DNA of 64,000 nucleotides from Ruminococcus sp. OA3 (GTDB taxonomy: Bacteria > Bacillota > Clostridia > Lachnospirales > Lachnospiraceae), in NCBI RefSeq assembly GCF_022440845.1, contig NZ_JAKNTO010000001.1:434001-498000 (forward strand), in the 5' to 3' direction. The notes under the pieces were generated by a model. The model was not told the DNA's origin. It saw only the letters and a program-made list of their open reading frames with translations, and searched no databases. Position numbers and translations under genes: made by a program. Position 1 is the first letter of the stretch, and each line of letters starts with the position of its first letter. Shown piece after piece: positions 44,900-53,344 of this stretch.

Positions 44900-45247
44900 T
44901 TACTGTTTGTCATCCTGCCGTCTCAGAAATTCAACAAACGCAAATATAATGGATATTACACTCAAAACTGCTACCACCAGTTCCGCCATATTATTCGCAT
45001 AATCTGACCGTTCCGGCGTAACGATTCCTAACACAAGGAAATACGCACACCAGATCAAACCCAGGACGAGCAGCAAAAACGTCACATATTTCAGGATGTT
45101 CGCAGCTATCCCTGTCAGTTTTTTGGTGGCTTTCACGCGTTCATCGGAATATGATTTTCTGCCGAACGCCCATTTCAGACCCCCTGCCGTAAAGCCTAAG
45201 AGCACTCCGATCGTAAGCCCAATACAAATATTATAAAACGTTACCAT
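44900..45247 (-). CDS. Small membrane protein, unknown family
   Basis: A 115-residue protein with three hydrophobic segments (about 5-25, 48-75, 87-106) and a basic loop between the first two (RKSYSDERVKATKK). I do not recognise the family. Its start overlaps the end of the acetyltransferase gene by 7 bases, so the two are co-translated. Confidence 0.65.
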   Translation of the reverse strand: MVTFYNICIGLTIGVLLGFTAGGLKWAFGRKSYSDERVKATKKLTGIAANILKYVTFLLLVLGLIWCAYFLVLGIVTPERSDYANNMAELVVAVLSVISIIFAFVEFLRRQDDKQ

Positions 45248-45795
45248 CTCTGTCTGTCCCTCACAGTCATAAACATTTCATCACATTTTTTCACCGAGAA
45301 AACAAAATGGAGCATATCGATATTATAGTAATGTTTGACAAGTTTCCCTGTTACTCTCATACCATTTCGTTTTGCAACATTCTGCGATGCAGTATTGTTG
45401 TCCCGTATGATGGAATACACTTCGCCTGCACCCAAAACATCAAACGCATATTTCTTACATGCGACCGCAGCTTCCACAGCATAGCCTTTGTGCCAATGCT
45501 GTTTTTGAAACAGATATCCGATCTCCAGCACCTGCTTCTCATTCCAGTCCTGCACTGTAATCCCGCACTGTCCGATCATCTCGTCAGTTTCTTTTAAAAC
45601 AACTGCCCACAATCCAAATCCCTGCTCTTCATAACGCCTGATCTGGTTGTCCAGCCATTCCTGTGTTTCTCTGTCGTCAAACGCATGTTCATATGCATAC
45701 ATCACCTGTTTGTCCTGGAGTATCCCGCATAAAGCCATATAGTCCGACTGCTCCATTTCACGCAGATATAACCTTTCTGTTTCCAGTATCTTCAT
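45241..45795 (-). CDS. GNAT-family acetyltransferase (RimJ/RimL-like)
   Basis: A 184-residue N-acetyltransferase. The start at 45795 (MKILETERLYLREM) follows GAGGTGAAGGAT; the longer frame upstream has no ribosome site. Opening ETERLYLREMEQSDY, central IGQCGITVQDWNEKQVLEIGY, and the acetyl-CoA segment QHWHKGYAVEAAVACKKYAF, then NTASQNVAKRNGM, are the RimJ/RimL pattern. Likely substrate is an amino group of a protein or small molecule; it cannot be fixed from sequence. Confidence 0.88.
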   Translation of the reverse strand: MKILETERLYLREMEQSDYMALCGILQDKQVMYAYEHAFDDRETQEWLDNQIRRYEEQGFGLWAVVLKETDEMIGQCGITVQDWNEKQVLEIGYLFQKQHWHKGYAVEAAVACKKYAFDVLGAGEVYSIIRDNNTASQNVAKRNGMRVTGKLVKHYYNIDMLHFVFSVKKCDEMFMTVRDRQRW

Positions 45796-45947
45796 ATCCT
45801 TCACCTCATCAATGCGGCACGATTTTTTCTCCAATTGCCTCCCAATACGTTTTCCCGGTATTTTCCTTTCGCCATTTCTGAAAACCCACATTAAAAGAAA
45901 AACTTTTTTGTATCTTCACTGATCACAATGTCTGCTTTTCCCCATAT

Positions 45948-46145
45948 CTATTCAATTTTCCGGGTATCTTCAACATAAATAGAAACTTCGCCGCACTTAG
46001 GACAGATGGCTACTTTCGGGCTCCCTATCCTCCCACCGAACAGCTTATTTTCATCTGTGGACATCACTATTCCATATCCCGTACCTGCCACTTTTATGGT
46101 ACAGTCTTCCTTCATCTCTGCTCCGCATCTGATACACTCTCTCAT
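45948..46145 (-). CDS. Small zinc-ribbon protein
   Basis: A 65-residue protein with start at 46145 (CAGGAG 6 bases upstream). Two CxxC knuckles, CIRCG near the N-terminus and CPKCG near residue 50, should bind one zinc. Between them is a short beta region (VAGTGYGIVMSTDENKLFGG). Such proteins are common in clostridia and uncharacterised; nucleic-acid or protein binding is possible. Confidence 0.75.
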   Translation of the reverse strand: MRECIRCGAEMKEDCTIKVAGTGYGIVMSTDENKLFGGRIGSPKVAICPKCGEVSIYVEDTRKIE

Positions 46146-46210
46146 ATTATTCTCCTGAAATTGGTCTGTTTGTTCCAGTATAGCACATATTTGCATCGCC
46201 TACACCTATA

Positions 46211-46251
46211 TAAAAGACCGCTCTGCAGAGTTTCCCCTGCAAAGCGGTCTT
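46211..46251 (-). terminator. Intrinsic terminator of the sigma/anti-sigma operon
   Basis: Minus strand: AAGACCGCT (46243-46251), inner TTGCAG/CTGCAG pairing, AGCGGTCTT (46214-46222), then TTATATA. It lies 14 bases past the stop of the DUF4179 gene. Confidence 0.8.
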
Positions 46252-46264
46252 CATCATTTCTGAT

Positions 46265-47374
46265 CTACGAATTCTGCAGCGGTATTTCCACGTCACCCTG
46301 CATCAGATAAATGCTTTCAATATGATCAACATCAATAATCCTTGTAAAGTTCTCAATCACCAGATACTCTGACTTTTCCTCATCCGGTCCGTAAATTCCT
46401 CCTCCGGTAAAGTAATCTTCCGCCTGGTAGTCCAGCTGTGTCCCGTCATCATAGACAATTTTACGGATCGCCAGCCTTGCATCTATTTCAAGGCCCGGGT
46501 CGTCGCCCTCATACGTAAATGTATTTCTCTCGTCCTCTTCAACTTTCATGGCGCTCTCATAGTCAGCGTATATCTTGTAGCTCAGCGGTGAAATTTCAAT
46601 GCGGTTGATCAGAATATCATATCCTCCGAAATCATACGTCCGGTTAATCTCATATGTCCGGACCATATCACTGCTTCCATCAATCGTATATTCGAAAGAC
46701 CATGGTCCTTCTGCAAGCAGCGTTCCCTCATCAGGCATCGGCGCTTTCACTCCCTGATAATCCATCAGGGCATCAAGTGTCAGCGTGATCGTCCTTCCGC
46801 TCCAGTCAACCGGGCTGCCGAACAGGTAACTGATTTCATATGTCACTGTGTCAGAGCTCCCGGCATTCTCAGGTATGATAAATCCACCGCTCCCGCCGCT
46901 GCTGCTTCCTTCGCAGATATCCCCGGCAGGTTTTCCGTCAATCAGGACGTCCAGACCATTTGCAAATCCCAGATCGTCTGTCGCCTGCACCCCATCCGGC
47001 AGCTGCACTTCGCAGAGCATGTACAGATTGTAATCATCATGCAGCACCTGTGTCAGAGTAACGCCAACCCCATCATGTGTGACCGTCTGGCTGACATCCT
47101 GTATGACGCCTTCCTCCGGGAGTGTTTCCTGCTGTTCCTCACTTGGCTGGAACTTCTCAAGGATCGTTGGGTTCCATCCAAACCATTCCGCTGCCAGAAC
47201 CGTTCCCGAGGCCAGTACGCACACGGCCGCCGCCGCAACCATCACCCTGAACCCGATGCCCCGCACTTTTCTGGTTTTTCTTCTGCTTAGTTCTCCCAAA
47301 GTCTGCTCAAACCTCGCATGAAATTCTTCGGGCACCTCGGGTGCCACATGTTCCCATCTTTCTCTCTCTAACAT
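46265..47374 (-). CDS. DUF4179 membrane protein, probable anti-sigma factor
   Basis: A 369-residue single-pass protein: cytoplasmic N-terminus of about 40 residues (LERERWEHVAPEVPEEFHARFEQTL), one membrane helix (about 43-63), and a large outer domain of the DUF4179/DUF5643 type (VTHDGVGVTLTQVLHDDYNLYMLCEV). This layout next to an ECF sigma gene is typical of regulators that hold the sigma factor until an outer signal arrives. It overlaps the sigma gene by 7 bases. The start at 47374 is an ATG. The signal is unknown. Confidence 0.85.
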   Translation of the reverse strand: MLERERWEHVAPEVPEEFHARFEQTLGELSRRKTRKVRGIGFRVMVAAAAVCVLASGTVLAAEWFGWNPTILEKFQPSEEQQETLPEEGVIQDVSQTVTHDGVGVTLTQVLHDDYNLYMLCEVQLPDGVQATDDLGFANGLDVLIDGKPAGDICEGSSSGGSGGFIIPENAGSSDTVTYEISYLFGSPVDWSGRTITLTLDALMDYQGVKAPMPDEGTLLAEGPWSFEYTIDGSSDMVRTYEINRTYDFGGYDILINRIEISPLSYKIYADYESAMKVEEDERNTFTYEGDDPGLEIDARLAIRKIVYDDGTQLDYQAEDYFTGGGIYGPDEEKSEYLVIENFTRIIDVDHIESIYLMQGDVEIPLQNS

Positions 47375-47850
47375 AATACGCCCTCCCTGTCTCCAAGCTG
47401 CACTCTGAGCTGTTCTCTGGCTCTGGACAGACGGCTTTTTACCGTCCCCTCCTTCATCTGCAGGATGTCAGCCACTTCCTTCACAGAAAATCCGTCCAGG
47501 TAATAAAGTGTGACAAGCACTCTCAGCTCCTGCGGCAGCTCCATGATCGCCAGGTACAGGTCCGTATACCTGTCCTCCTCCCAGAGCTTTCTATCCTGCA
47601 TGTATTCCTCATAGGGAACCAGATTTCTGCGTTTTTTCTGTATCCGGTAACATTCACGAAGCAGAATACGGATAATCCACGTCTTGAAATACGCATCCAC
47701 CTTCAGAGTGTGAAGCTTCTCAAACGCTATCGTGAGTGCTTCCTGAACAGCATCTGCACAATCCGCATCATTTTTCAGTACGGACATCGCCACATGATAC
47801 ATCGTCGCCTCTGCACCACGCACCGCATCCATAAATTCCTGTTTTTTCAT
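47368..47850 (-). CDS. ECF-type RNA polymerase sigma factor
   Basis: A 160-residue sigma factor with region 2 (AVRGAEATMYHVAMSVLKNDADCADAVQEALTIAFEKL) and region 4 (MELPQELRVLVTLYYLDGFSVKEVADILQMKEGTVKSRLSRAREQL). It directs RNA polymerase to promoters of its own type. The following gene is the likely anti-sigma factor. GTGAGGAGG precedes the ATG, and a CAACCGGCCGGTTG palindrome lies in the leader. AAGGAAATAAC upstream could be part of a self-recognised promoter, but this is weak. Confidence 0.93.
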   Translation of the reverse strand: MKKQEFMDAVRGAEATMYHVAMSVLKNDADCADAVQEALTIAFEKLHTLKVDAYFKTWIIRILLRECYRIQKKRRNLVPYEEYMQDRKLWEEDRYTDLYLAIMELPQELRVLVTLYYLDGFSVKEVADILQMKEGTVKSRLSRAREQLRVQLGDREGVLC

Positions 47851-47866
47851 CGTAAGTCCTCCTCAC

Positions 47867-47880
47867 CAACCGGCCGGTTG
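47867..47880. promoter_or_regulatory. 14-bp palindrome in the sigma-factor leader
   Basis: CAACCGGCCGGTTG is a perfect palindrome ending 17 bases before the sigma start codon, next to the ribosome site. It may form a hairpin affecting translation or bind a regulator. Confidence 0.35.
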
Positions 47881-48231
47881 TTATTTCCTTACAACTATTA
47901 GAGACAGCAGATCTGCTTTTGGTTCTCAGGAATTTTATTTATTATTCCTGAAAGCTGATTTCCGTTCCATAGAGGACATGTTCACTCAGATGCCGGGCAA
48001 ATGCTTTTCCTCTTTTTTAACAGGATCGTCATCAGACCAGTAATAGCCTTTCAGTTCATCCAGATATTCTGCCACATCACAGACAAGCACGGAGATGACA
48101 TCCGTTTTCCGGCGCCGTCATATTACTAAGATACATTTTTGCTAAAAAAGGTTGCAGTTTTAATAAAATTTCATCTGTCTTCGCATAAAATCTATACAGA
48201 ACTTAAAAAATTATCATTATGCATTTTAATT
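47881..48231 (-). other. Spacer with a possible gene-end fragment
   Basis: No intact gene. On the minus strand the stretch 47995-48117 reads as an open frame (VISVLVCDVAEYLDELKGYYWSDDDP..., stop near 47995) with protein-like composition but no start codon or ribosome site. It looks like the tail of a lost gene, which I cannot name. The rest is AT-rich and holds the promoter of the next gene. Confidence 0.35.
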
Positions 48232-48259
48232 TTGACATTTCTATGATAATATATAAATA
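48232..48259 (+). promoter_or_regulatory. Possible promoter of the DUF1538/PII operon
   Basis: TTGACA (48232-48237) is followed after 16 bases by TAAATA (48254-48259) in a very AT-rich stretch, about 100 bases before the start codon. The -35 box is consensus and the -10 is weak. Confidence 0.45.
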
Positions 48260-48363
48260 AATTACTTCCTATTAATAATGTAAGCCAATGCAGGCCGTAT
48301 CACCGATACTGCCTTATTTTTATTCAGGAACCCATCTATTGCTATAAGAAAGGAGTTTTGCGG

Positions 48364-49896
48364 ATGCTGCTGTCTCAGACCAGATTCTTAGAAAAACTGA
48401 AAGAAAGCCTGAACGCAGTCCTGCCGATCATCGGTATTGTGCTGCTGTTGAGCTTTACCATCGCACCCATACCGTCGGGTATTCTGCTTTCATTTATCCT
48501 GGGCGCTGTGCTGCTGATCATCGGAATGATGTTTTTTACCCTGGGCGCCGAAATCGCCATGACCCCCATGGGGGAGAAAATGGGAACAAAAATGGCCAGA
48601 ACACAAAATCTTACGGCTATCACGGCTCTCTGCTTTCTGCTTGGTTTCATGATCACAATATCAGAGCCCGACCTGCAGGTACTTGCAGAGCAGGTTCCAT
48701 CGATTCCAAATTATACACTGATACTGGCTGTAGCCTTTGGCGTTGGTGTATTTCTTGTCATCGCTGTACTGCGAATGCTATTTTCTATTCCGCTGTCTCA
48801 TCTGTTGATCGTATTTTACACCGTCGTATTTATCCTGGCATTCTTCGTTCCAAAAGATTTTCTTGCGGTCGCCTTTGATTCCGGAGGAGTCACAACGGGA
48901 CCCATGACTGTGCCGTTCATCATGGCTCTCGGTATTGGTTTTTCAGCAGTCCGGAGTGATAAACATGCGGAGAATGACAGTTTCGGTCTGGTCGCTCTGT
49001 GCTCTATCGGCCCTATCCTGGCTGTATTAACTCTCGGCCTGCTTTACAACCCACAGAACACGGAATATGTGCCGGATGCAATCCCTGATATCCAGAATTC
49101 CATAGAACTCTGGGGGCATTTTGCACACGGGTTCCCCGTGTATATCAAGGAGATAGCAGTTTCACTTCTTCCAATTGTTGTGTTCTTTGGCGTTTTTCAG
49201 ATGGTATCACTCCGGCTGAAAAAGAGGTCTCTGCTGAAAATCGTAATTGGTATCATCTATACTTATATCGGTCTGGTTTTATTTTTGACCGGTGTGAACG
49301 TTGGGTTTATGCCCGCGGGCAACTATCTTGGACAGATTATCGCAGGACTGCCCTACCGCTTAATCATCCTGCCCATCGGTATGGTTATCGGATTTTTCAT
49401 CGTAAAGGCAGAGCCCGCAGTGTACGTGCTGATGGAACAGGTGGAAGAGATCACTTCCGGTGCCATTTCGGGAAAGGCAATGGGAACAAGCCTCTCGATC
49501 GGTGTCTCGATCTCCCTGGGGCTTGCCATGATCCGGGTTTTGACCGGCATATCCATTTTCTGGTTTATCGTACCGGGTTATGCCATTGCTATTTTACTGT
49601 CCTTCTTTGTTCCCAAGATTTTTACGGCGATAGCGTTTGACTCCGGCGGTGTGGCATCAGGTCCTATGACAGCAACGTTTCTGCTGCCCTTCGCAATGGG
49701 AGCATCGCAGGCAGTCGGCGGAAATATCGTCACAGATGCATTCGGCATCGTAGCCATGGTTGCCATGACACCGCTTATCACGATTCAATGCCTCGGTGCT
49801 GTGTATCAGATACAAACCAGACGGCTTTCCTCTGTTCCGGATGAACCGGCATCTTATCTTGACACATGGGAAGATAATGATATTATTGACCTGTGA
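48364..49896 (+). CDS. DUF1538 family membrane transporter-like protein
   Basis: A 510-residue membrane protein. The ATG at 48364 has AGGAG 8 bases upstream; a TTG two codons earlier is less likely. It is an internal duplication: each half has about six membrane segments and the same motif, AVAFDSGGVTTGPMTVPF near residue 175 and AIAFDSGGVASGPMTATFLLPF near residue 425. These Asp-Ser-Gly-Gly and Gly-Pro-Met loops look like re-entrant transport sites of the two-fold transporter type. The family has no established substrate. It is followed after 31 bases by a tandem PII-like protein, which suggests regulated transport. Confidence 0.88.
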   Translation: MLLSQTRFLEKLKESLNAVLPIIGIVLLLSFTIAPIPSGILLSFILGAVLLIIGMMFFTLGAEIAMTPMGEKMGTKMARTQNLTAITALCFLLGFMITISEPDLQVLAEQVPSIPNYTLILAVAFGVGVFLVIAVLRMLFSIPLSHLLIVFYTVVFILAFFVPKDFLAVAFDSGGVTTGPMTVPFIMALGIGFSAVRSDKHAENDSFGLVALCSIGPILAVLTLGLLYNPQNTEYVPDAIPDIQNSIELWGHFAHGFPVYIKEIAVSLLPIVVFFGVFQMVSLRLKKRSLLKIVIGIIYTYIGLVLFLTGVNVGFMPAGNYLGQIIAGLPYRLIILPIGMVIGFFIVKAEPAVYVLMEQVEEITSGAISGKAMGTSLSIGVSISLGLAMIRVLTGISIFWFIVPGYAIAILLSFFVPKIFTAIAFDSGGVASGPMTATFLLPFAMGASQAVGGNIVTDAFGIVAMVAMTPLITIQCLGAVYQIQTRRLSSVPDEPASYLDTWEDNDIIDL

Positions 49897-49927
49897 TACC
49901 TGCTGTGAATAGGAAAGGAACTATAAT

Positions 49928-50617
49928 ATGAACGAAATCTATCTGATGGTGGTTATCGCCAACCGCGGTATACGTGAAAAAATCATCTCATTTTACAAAC
50001 AGAATAACATAACAGTCACATTCGCCACACTGGGATCTGGTACTGCACACAGTTCTGTCCTGGATTATCTCGGAATGGAAGCAACGGAGAAAGCCGTTTA
50101 TTTCTCTTTTGTCACCAGAGAAACCTGGAAGACCCTGAAAAAAGAGCTTCAAAATAAGATCAATATTGATATCCCCGGGAGAGGGATCGCCTTTATTATC
50201 CCGTTGAGCAGTATTGGCGGCAAAAAAATCCTGGAATACCTGACCCTGAATCAAAATGTCATTATAGAGGAGGAGAGCACATTGAAGGAAACCACGTATG
50301 AACTGCTGGTAACAATCGCAAATACCGGCTATTCCGACACCATTATGGAAGCTGCCAGAAGTGCGTACGCACCCGGCGGGACCATTATCCATGCCAAGGG
50401 CACAGGCATGGAGGAGGCTAAAAAATATCTGGGCATCACGCTCACCGATGAAAAGGAAATCATTTTTATTGTTGTGAGGACTGCCCAGAAAAACGGGATC
50501 ATGAAAGCGATCATGGAGCAGGCCGGTTCAAAGAGCAAAGCCGGGGCCATCGTATTTTCTCTTCCTGTAGTCAGCACAGCAGGACTGAGGCTTATGGAGG
50601 AAGACACCTCAGAATAA
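49928..50617 (+). CDS. Tandem PII-like signalling protein
   Basis: A 229-residue cytoplasmic protein with two GlnB-like ferredoxin-fold units in one chain: about 1-105 (YLMVVIANRGIREKIISFYKQN, GIAFIIPLSSIGGKKIL) and 118-225 (ELLVTIANTGYSDTIMEAARSA, GAIVFSLPVVSTAGLRLM). Canonical PII proteins are 112 residues with one unit and a uridylylated Tyr51; that tyrosine loop is not conserved here. GGAAAGG lies before the ATG. It probably binds a nucleotide or small ligand and gates the DUF1538 transporter, whose own duplication it mirrors. The ligand is unknown. Confidence 0.85.
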   Translation: MNEIYLMVVIANRGIREKIISFYKQNNITVTFATLGSGTAHSSVLDYLGMEATEKAVYFSFVTRETWKTLKKELQNKINIDIPGRGIAFIIPLSSIGGKKILEYLTLNQNVIIEEESTLKETTYELLVTIANTGYSDTIMEAARSAYAPGGTIIHAKGTGMEEAKKYLGITLTDEKEIIFIVVRTAQKNGIMKAIMEQAGSKSKAGAIVFSLPVVSTAGLRLMEEDTSE

Positions 50618-50625
50618 TTTCGCCG

Positions 50626-51429
50626 TTATGGTCTCCTCTGCGTACAGGGAAGACCAGACAGGCATTTTCCGCAGACTTCAGAGCCTGAATCTGCTGCTTC
50701 TTCGCCCTCTGTGGACGCGTAGGAGTTTCCAAACTGTGTGTAGACTGCTGCATTTTTCAGACACTGTGCAAAGCATCGGTGCCTGTCATAGCCTTCTGTG
50801 GTCAGAGCGCCTGCCGGACAGCGGCTGACACAGACGCCGCAGCTTTTATTTCTTCTGTACAGGCATGCTTCCTCCGTCCTGGGCTCTCCCGCAGTTACAT
50901 CCAGATTCGTCACCAGCGCATTCAGCCGTCCCGCGCATCCGGATTCCGTGATAAGCATATTGTTCAGGCCAAACGTCCCAAGACCTGCTGCATATGCAAA
51001 GTGACGAAACGACCAGTGACTGACCAGCTCATCGCGATAAAAGACCGTGCTCTGGGGCGACACGGCCCCGCGGTACCCCCTGGATTCCAGAAAACGAATC
51101 ATGTGTTCATTTAATCGGAGAAACATGGCATTCGTTGCTTCGTAAATCTGTGCCCAGTCTGCGGACGCCATTTCCCCCTGCCTGTTTCCTTTTGCCACCC
51201 AAGGCTGAAACGGTACAAAGTACACCATGATCACCGTTGCATCCGGCATGACTTCCCGGGGCATCTGATGGAGCTTATGTACGATGCCTGGAAGTTGTCT
51301 GATATAGGGATGTTCCACATCGGCAAATCCCACGAGGGGCTTCCCCCATTTATCTTGCAATGGCCCCGACGCATCATACGTCCGGACAAACTCATACAAT
51401 TCTTGTTCAATATCTGTTCGTAAATCCAT
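50626..51429 (-). CDS. QueG-like iron-sulfur protein
   Basis: A 267-residue protein resembling the core of epoxyqueuosine reductase. Motifs: SFRHFAYAAGLGTFGLNNMLIT, a first ferredoxin-like cluster CGVCVSRCPAGAL, then C..AQCL, and a second CGKCLSGLPC near the C-terminus. QueG is usually 350-390 residues with a B12-binding N-domain and a C-terminal HEAT region. This shorter form belongs to the uncharacterised epoxyqueuosine reductase-like group. AGGAGG is before the ATG. It converges on the PII gene with 8 bases between and no terminator. True tRNA-modification activity is doubtful. Confidence 0.8.
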   Translation of the reverse strand: MDLRTDIEQELYEFVRTYDASGPLQDKWGKPLVGFADVEHPYIRQLPGIVHKLHQMPREVMPDATVIMVYFVPFQPWVAKGNRQGEMASADWAQIYEATNAMFLRLNEHMIRFLESRGYRGAVSPQSTVFYRDELVSHWSFRHFAYAAGLGTFGLNNMLITESGCAGRLNALVTNLDVTAGEPRTEEACLYRRNKSCGVCVSRCPAGALTTEGYDRHRCFAQCLKNAAVYTQFGNSYASTEGEEAADSGSEVCGKCLSGLPCTQRRP

Positions 51430-51639
51430 GGTTACCTCCTATGCCACACATACTGCAGCTCTGATAAGGGCTGGTGAAAGTATTCTTTCCTCCTTATTCC
51501 TTCATGGTATAGCTGTCTGTCTCTATGATAAATGAAAAACAGTAATTAAGAAAGTCAAATCTCTACATTGCCAGATTATTGATATTTCCTGCCAGAAAAA
51601 TTTTTGCCGCGATCTGAAATCATAATCAAAACAAGCTGT

Positions 51640-51668
51640 TTGACATTTCCGGGAGTGGATATTAGAAT
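51640..51668 (+). promoter_or_regulatory. Promoter of the AraC-type regulator
   Basis: TTGACA (51640-51645), 17 bases, TAGAAT (51663-51668), about 50 bases before the start codon. Confidence 0.7.
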
Positions 51669-51717
51669 AAAAAGAACGATGGCGGTAAGTTTGATTTAAA
51701 ATCCAAGGCAGGTGTTT

Positions 51718-52584
51718 ATGAGGAATTATGACGTTGGGGTGCTCGCGACTTCCCAGGAATATTTTCATGTCGCAAGTGTGTTTGCTAAAAAAACACTGTT
51801 TTATCTGATATCGGGCGGGGATTATCAGTGTGATGACGCTTATACCGTCATCAAAGGCGGCATGCCTGAGAGCTTTTATGTGATGCTGATTCAGAAAGGA
51901 AGACTGTACATTGAAATGAACGGCAGTACGTATCTCGCGCCGCAGGGAACAGTCTTCGTGCTGGACAGTAAAATTGACTGCCATTATTACGTCAGGGACC
52001 GTCTTTCCATGCAGTGGATCCAGTTCAGCGGTATTATGGTACAGAATTTCTTTGATATGCTGTATGAAAATAATGAACACAACGGCCCTGTATTTTACAC
52101 CGACGACATCCTGTCCATGTCAAAAAAATTCAGTTTTATCATGAATATGTTCGCAGCCAACCAGATCAACGAGTTCCTGGGCTCCCTTTACCTTCATGAT
52201 ATCCTCACGGCTCTGACTCTGCTCAACCCGCTCTCCCAGGAGGACACCAATCTGAGCATGATCGAGGTCGCCCGCTACATAGACAAATTCCACAGCGAGA
52301 ACCTGACTGTACAGAATCTTGCCAAGGGCTGCAATCTGTCCGTCTATTATTTTATCCGTGCCTTCCAGCAGGTCCACGGCTGCACCCCACACCAGTATCT
52401 TGCAAGTGTCCGTTTTGACAGCGCAAAACGCCTGCTGCTCACAAGCAATCTGAGTGTTGAGAAGATCGGTGAAATCGTCGGCTTCTCCAGCGGCTCCAAT
52501 TTCGCGCGGGCTTTTAAAAAAGAATTTGGATATTCGCCGACAGAATTCAGGGATTATAATCCCTCAGACAATTTTCTTCCATGA
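51718..52584 (+). CDS. AraC-family transcription regulator
   Basis: A 288-residue regulator. N-terminal cupin-like sensing domain (YVMLIQKGRLYIEMNGSTYLAPQGTVFVLDS), then two helix-turn-helix motifs at the C-terminus (LTVQNLAKGCNLSVYYFIRAFQQVHG and VEKIGEIVGFSSGSNFARAFKKEFG). The ATG at 51718 follows AAGGCAGG; a GTG six bases earlier is possible. Such one-component regulators respond to sugars. The nearest catabolic genes are the dehydrogenase at 53345 and the large operon beyond, both on the other strand, and could be targets. That link is only by proximity. Confidence 0.9.
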   Translation: MRNYDVGVLATSQEYFHVASVFAKKTLFYLISGGDYQCDDAYTVIKGGMPESFYVMLIQKGRLYIEMNGSTYLAPQGTVFVLDSKIDCHYYVRDRLSMQWIQFSGIMVQNFFDMLYENNEHNGPVFYTDDILSMSKKFSFIMNMFAANQINEFLGSLYLHDILTALTLLNPLSQEDTNLSMIEVARYIDKFHSENLTVQNLAKGCNLSVYYFIRAFQQVHGCTPHQYLASVRFDSAKRLLLTSNLSVEKIGEIVGFSSGSNFARAFKKEFGYSPTEFRDYNPSDNFLP

Positions 52585-52879
52585 CTCATGAACACGAACA
52601 ATAAATGCGCTTTCCGTTCTTTTCCAGTGTAAACTCAGGTGTGATGTATCTTCGTTCCATGAAAAAATTTGAAGAAGTTAGATCAGTTTGCATGAGACGT
52701 CGCAAAGCCCAAAACAAACTGCTAACAAAAATAAAGAAGAGCTTGCTCATATTTATTATATAGCAATCTCTTCTCTATTCATAACATTATTATTTCAATC
52801 CACAGGTTTTACCCTGACAGGTTTATTATATCATATGAAATTATAAACTTCAATAAGGTTATGGAAGATATATTTTTTG
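52585..52879. other. Spacer after the AraC gene
   Basis: No intact gene is seen. A short minus-strand reading of 24 codons (MERRYITPEFTLEKNGKRIY..., near 52586-52660) has protein-like composition and may be a gene-end remnant. The only clear element is the hairpin at 52736-52773. Confidence 0.4.
52736..52773 (-). terminator. Hairpin terminator, minus strand
   Basis: GAAGAGATTGCT (minus; 52762-52773) pairs with AGCAAGCTCTTC (52736-52747) with one mismatch, 14-base loop, then TTTATTTTTG on the minus strand. It could end the dehydrogenase transcript from 53345 or an antisense RNA to the toxin. Confidence 0.55.
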
Positions 52880-52908
52880 TTGACCTACCTGGTAAATTAT
52901 GGTATATT
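52880..52908 (+). promoter_or_regulatory. Toxin promoter
   Basis: TTGACC (52880-52885), 17 bases, TATATT (52903-52908), giving a message that starts near 52915 with a leader of about 60 bases before the toxin ATG. Confidence 0.7.
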
Positions 52909-52943
52909 CATTTTAGGAAACAATTGTGTTTAGGGTGGCGTTG

Positions 52944-52968
52944 ACCTCATTCTACATAGAATGGGGGT
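52944..52968 (+). promoter_or_regulatory. Leader hairpin masking the toxin ribosome site
   Basis: ACCTCATTCT can pair with AGAATGGGGGT (one bulged G), putting the GGGGG of the toxin's Shine-Dalgarno sequence in the stem. Sequestered ribosome sites are usual in type I toxin messages. Confidence 0.45.
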
Positions 52969-52975
52969 GGTGCTT

Positions 52976-53065
52976 ATGAAGAACAAATTCAGCTTTAACG
53001 ACTTGATGCAGTTCGGATTATTTTTGGTTGCACTACTGACATTCATTTACTTGATTAGTCTTTAG
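52976..53065 (+). CDS. Holin-like type I toxin peptide
   Basis: A 29-residue peptide: short charged start MKNKFSFNDL, then one membrane helix FGLFLVALLTFIYLISL. This is the size and pattern of the putative holin-like toxin family (Hol_Tox; relatives of TxpA/BsrG), which insert in the membrane when antisense RNA control fails. GGGGGTGG lies 8 bases before the ATG. It has its own promoter and a bidirectional terminator. The expected antisense RNA would run from the minus strand over the 3' end; I could not find a convincing promoter for it. Confidence 0.75.
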   Translation: MKNKFSFNDLMQFGLFLVALLTFIYLISL

Positions 53066-53079
53066 TAGCGCATAGAAAA

Positions 53080-53121
53080 ACCACCCTTGAAACTTTGGCA
53101 GGTGTCAGGGTGGTATTTTCT
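53080..53121. terminator. Bidirectional terminator of the toxin locus
   Basis: ACCACCCT (53080-53087) pairs with AGGGTGGT (53107-53114). Plus strand continues ATTTTCT, minus strand continues TTTTTCT, so it can end both the toxin message and an opposing RNA. Confidence 0.65.
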
Positions 53122-53344
53122 ACTTCTTTCACAGGTCAAACCACTTCTGGGCAGTTGTTTCCTTCTATGTTTATATCATAACAGATTGCAGAAATTTATT
53201 CAAGATTTTTTTACAGAGTGTAGATTCAGTTTCCCGATAATCACCATTTATAAAATCACACACATTAGGAAAGTACAGAGAGTCTTCATCTTTTTTATAG
53301 TTTACATCACAAGTTAGGTGCGTTTACAAGACATTACACGCATC
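53122..53344. other. Spacer between toxin locus and alcohol dehydrogenase
   Basis: AT-rich sequence with no supported gene. It may hold the promoter of an antisense RNA, as minus-strand TTGACC occurs at 53134-53139, but without a good -10 box. Confidence 0.3.

Noticed and set aside
50626-51429. Epoxyqueuosine reductase QueG proper
   Set aside because: The protein is about 100 residues short and lacks the C-terminal HEAT region; only the core and cluster motifs are shared.
52585-53344. Mobile element in the gene-poor interval
   Set aside because: No transposase, terminal repeats or target duplication were seen; the interval is accounted for by the toxin locus and terminators.
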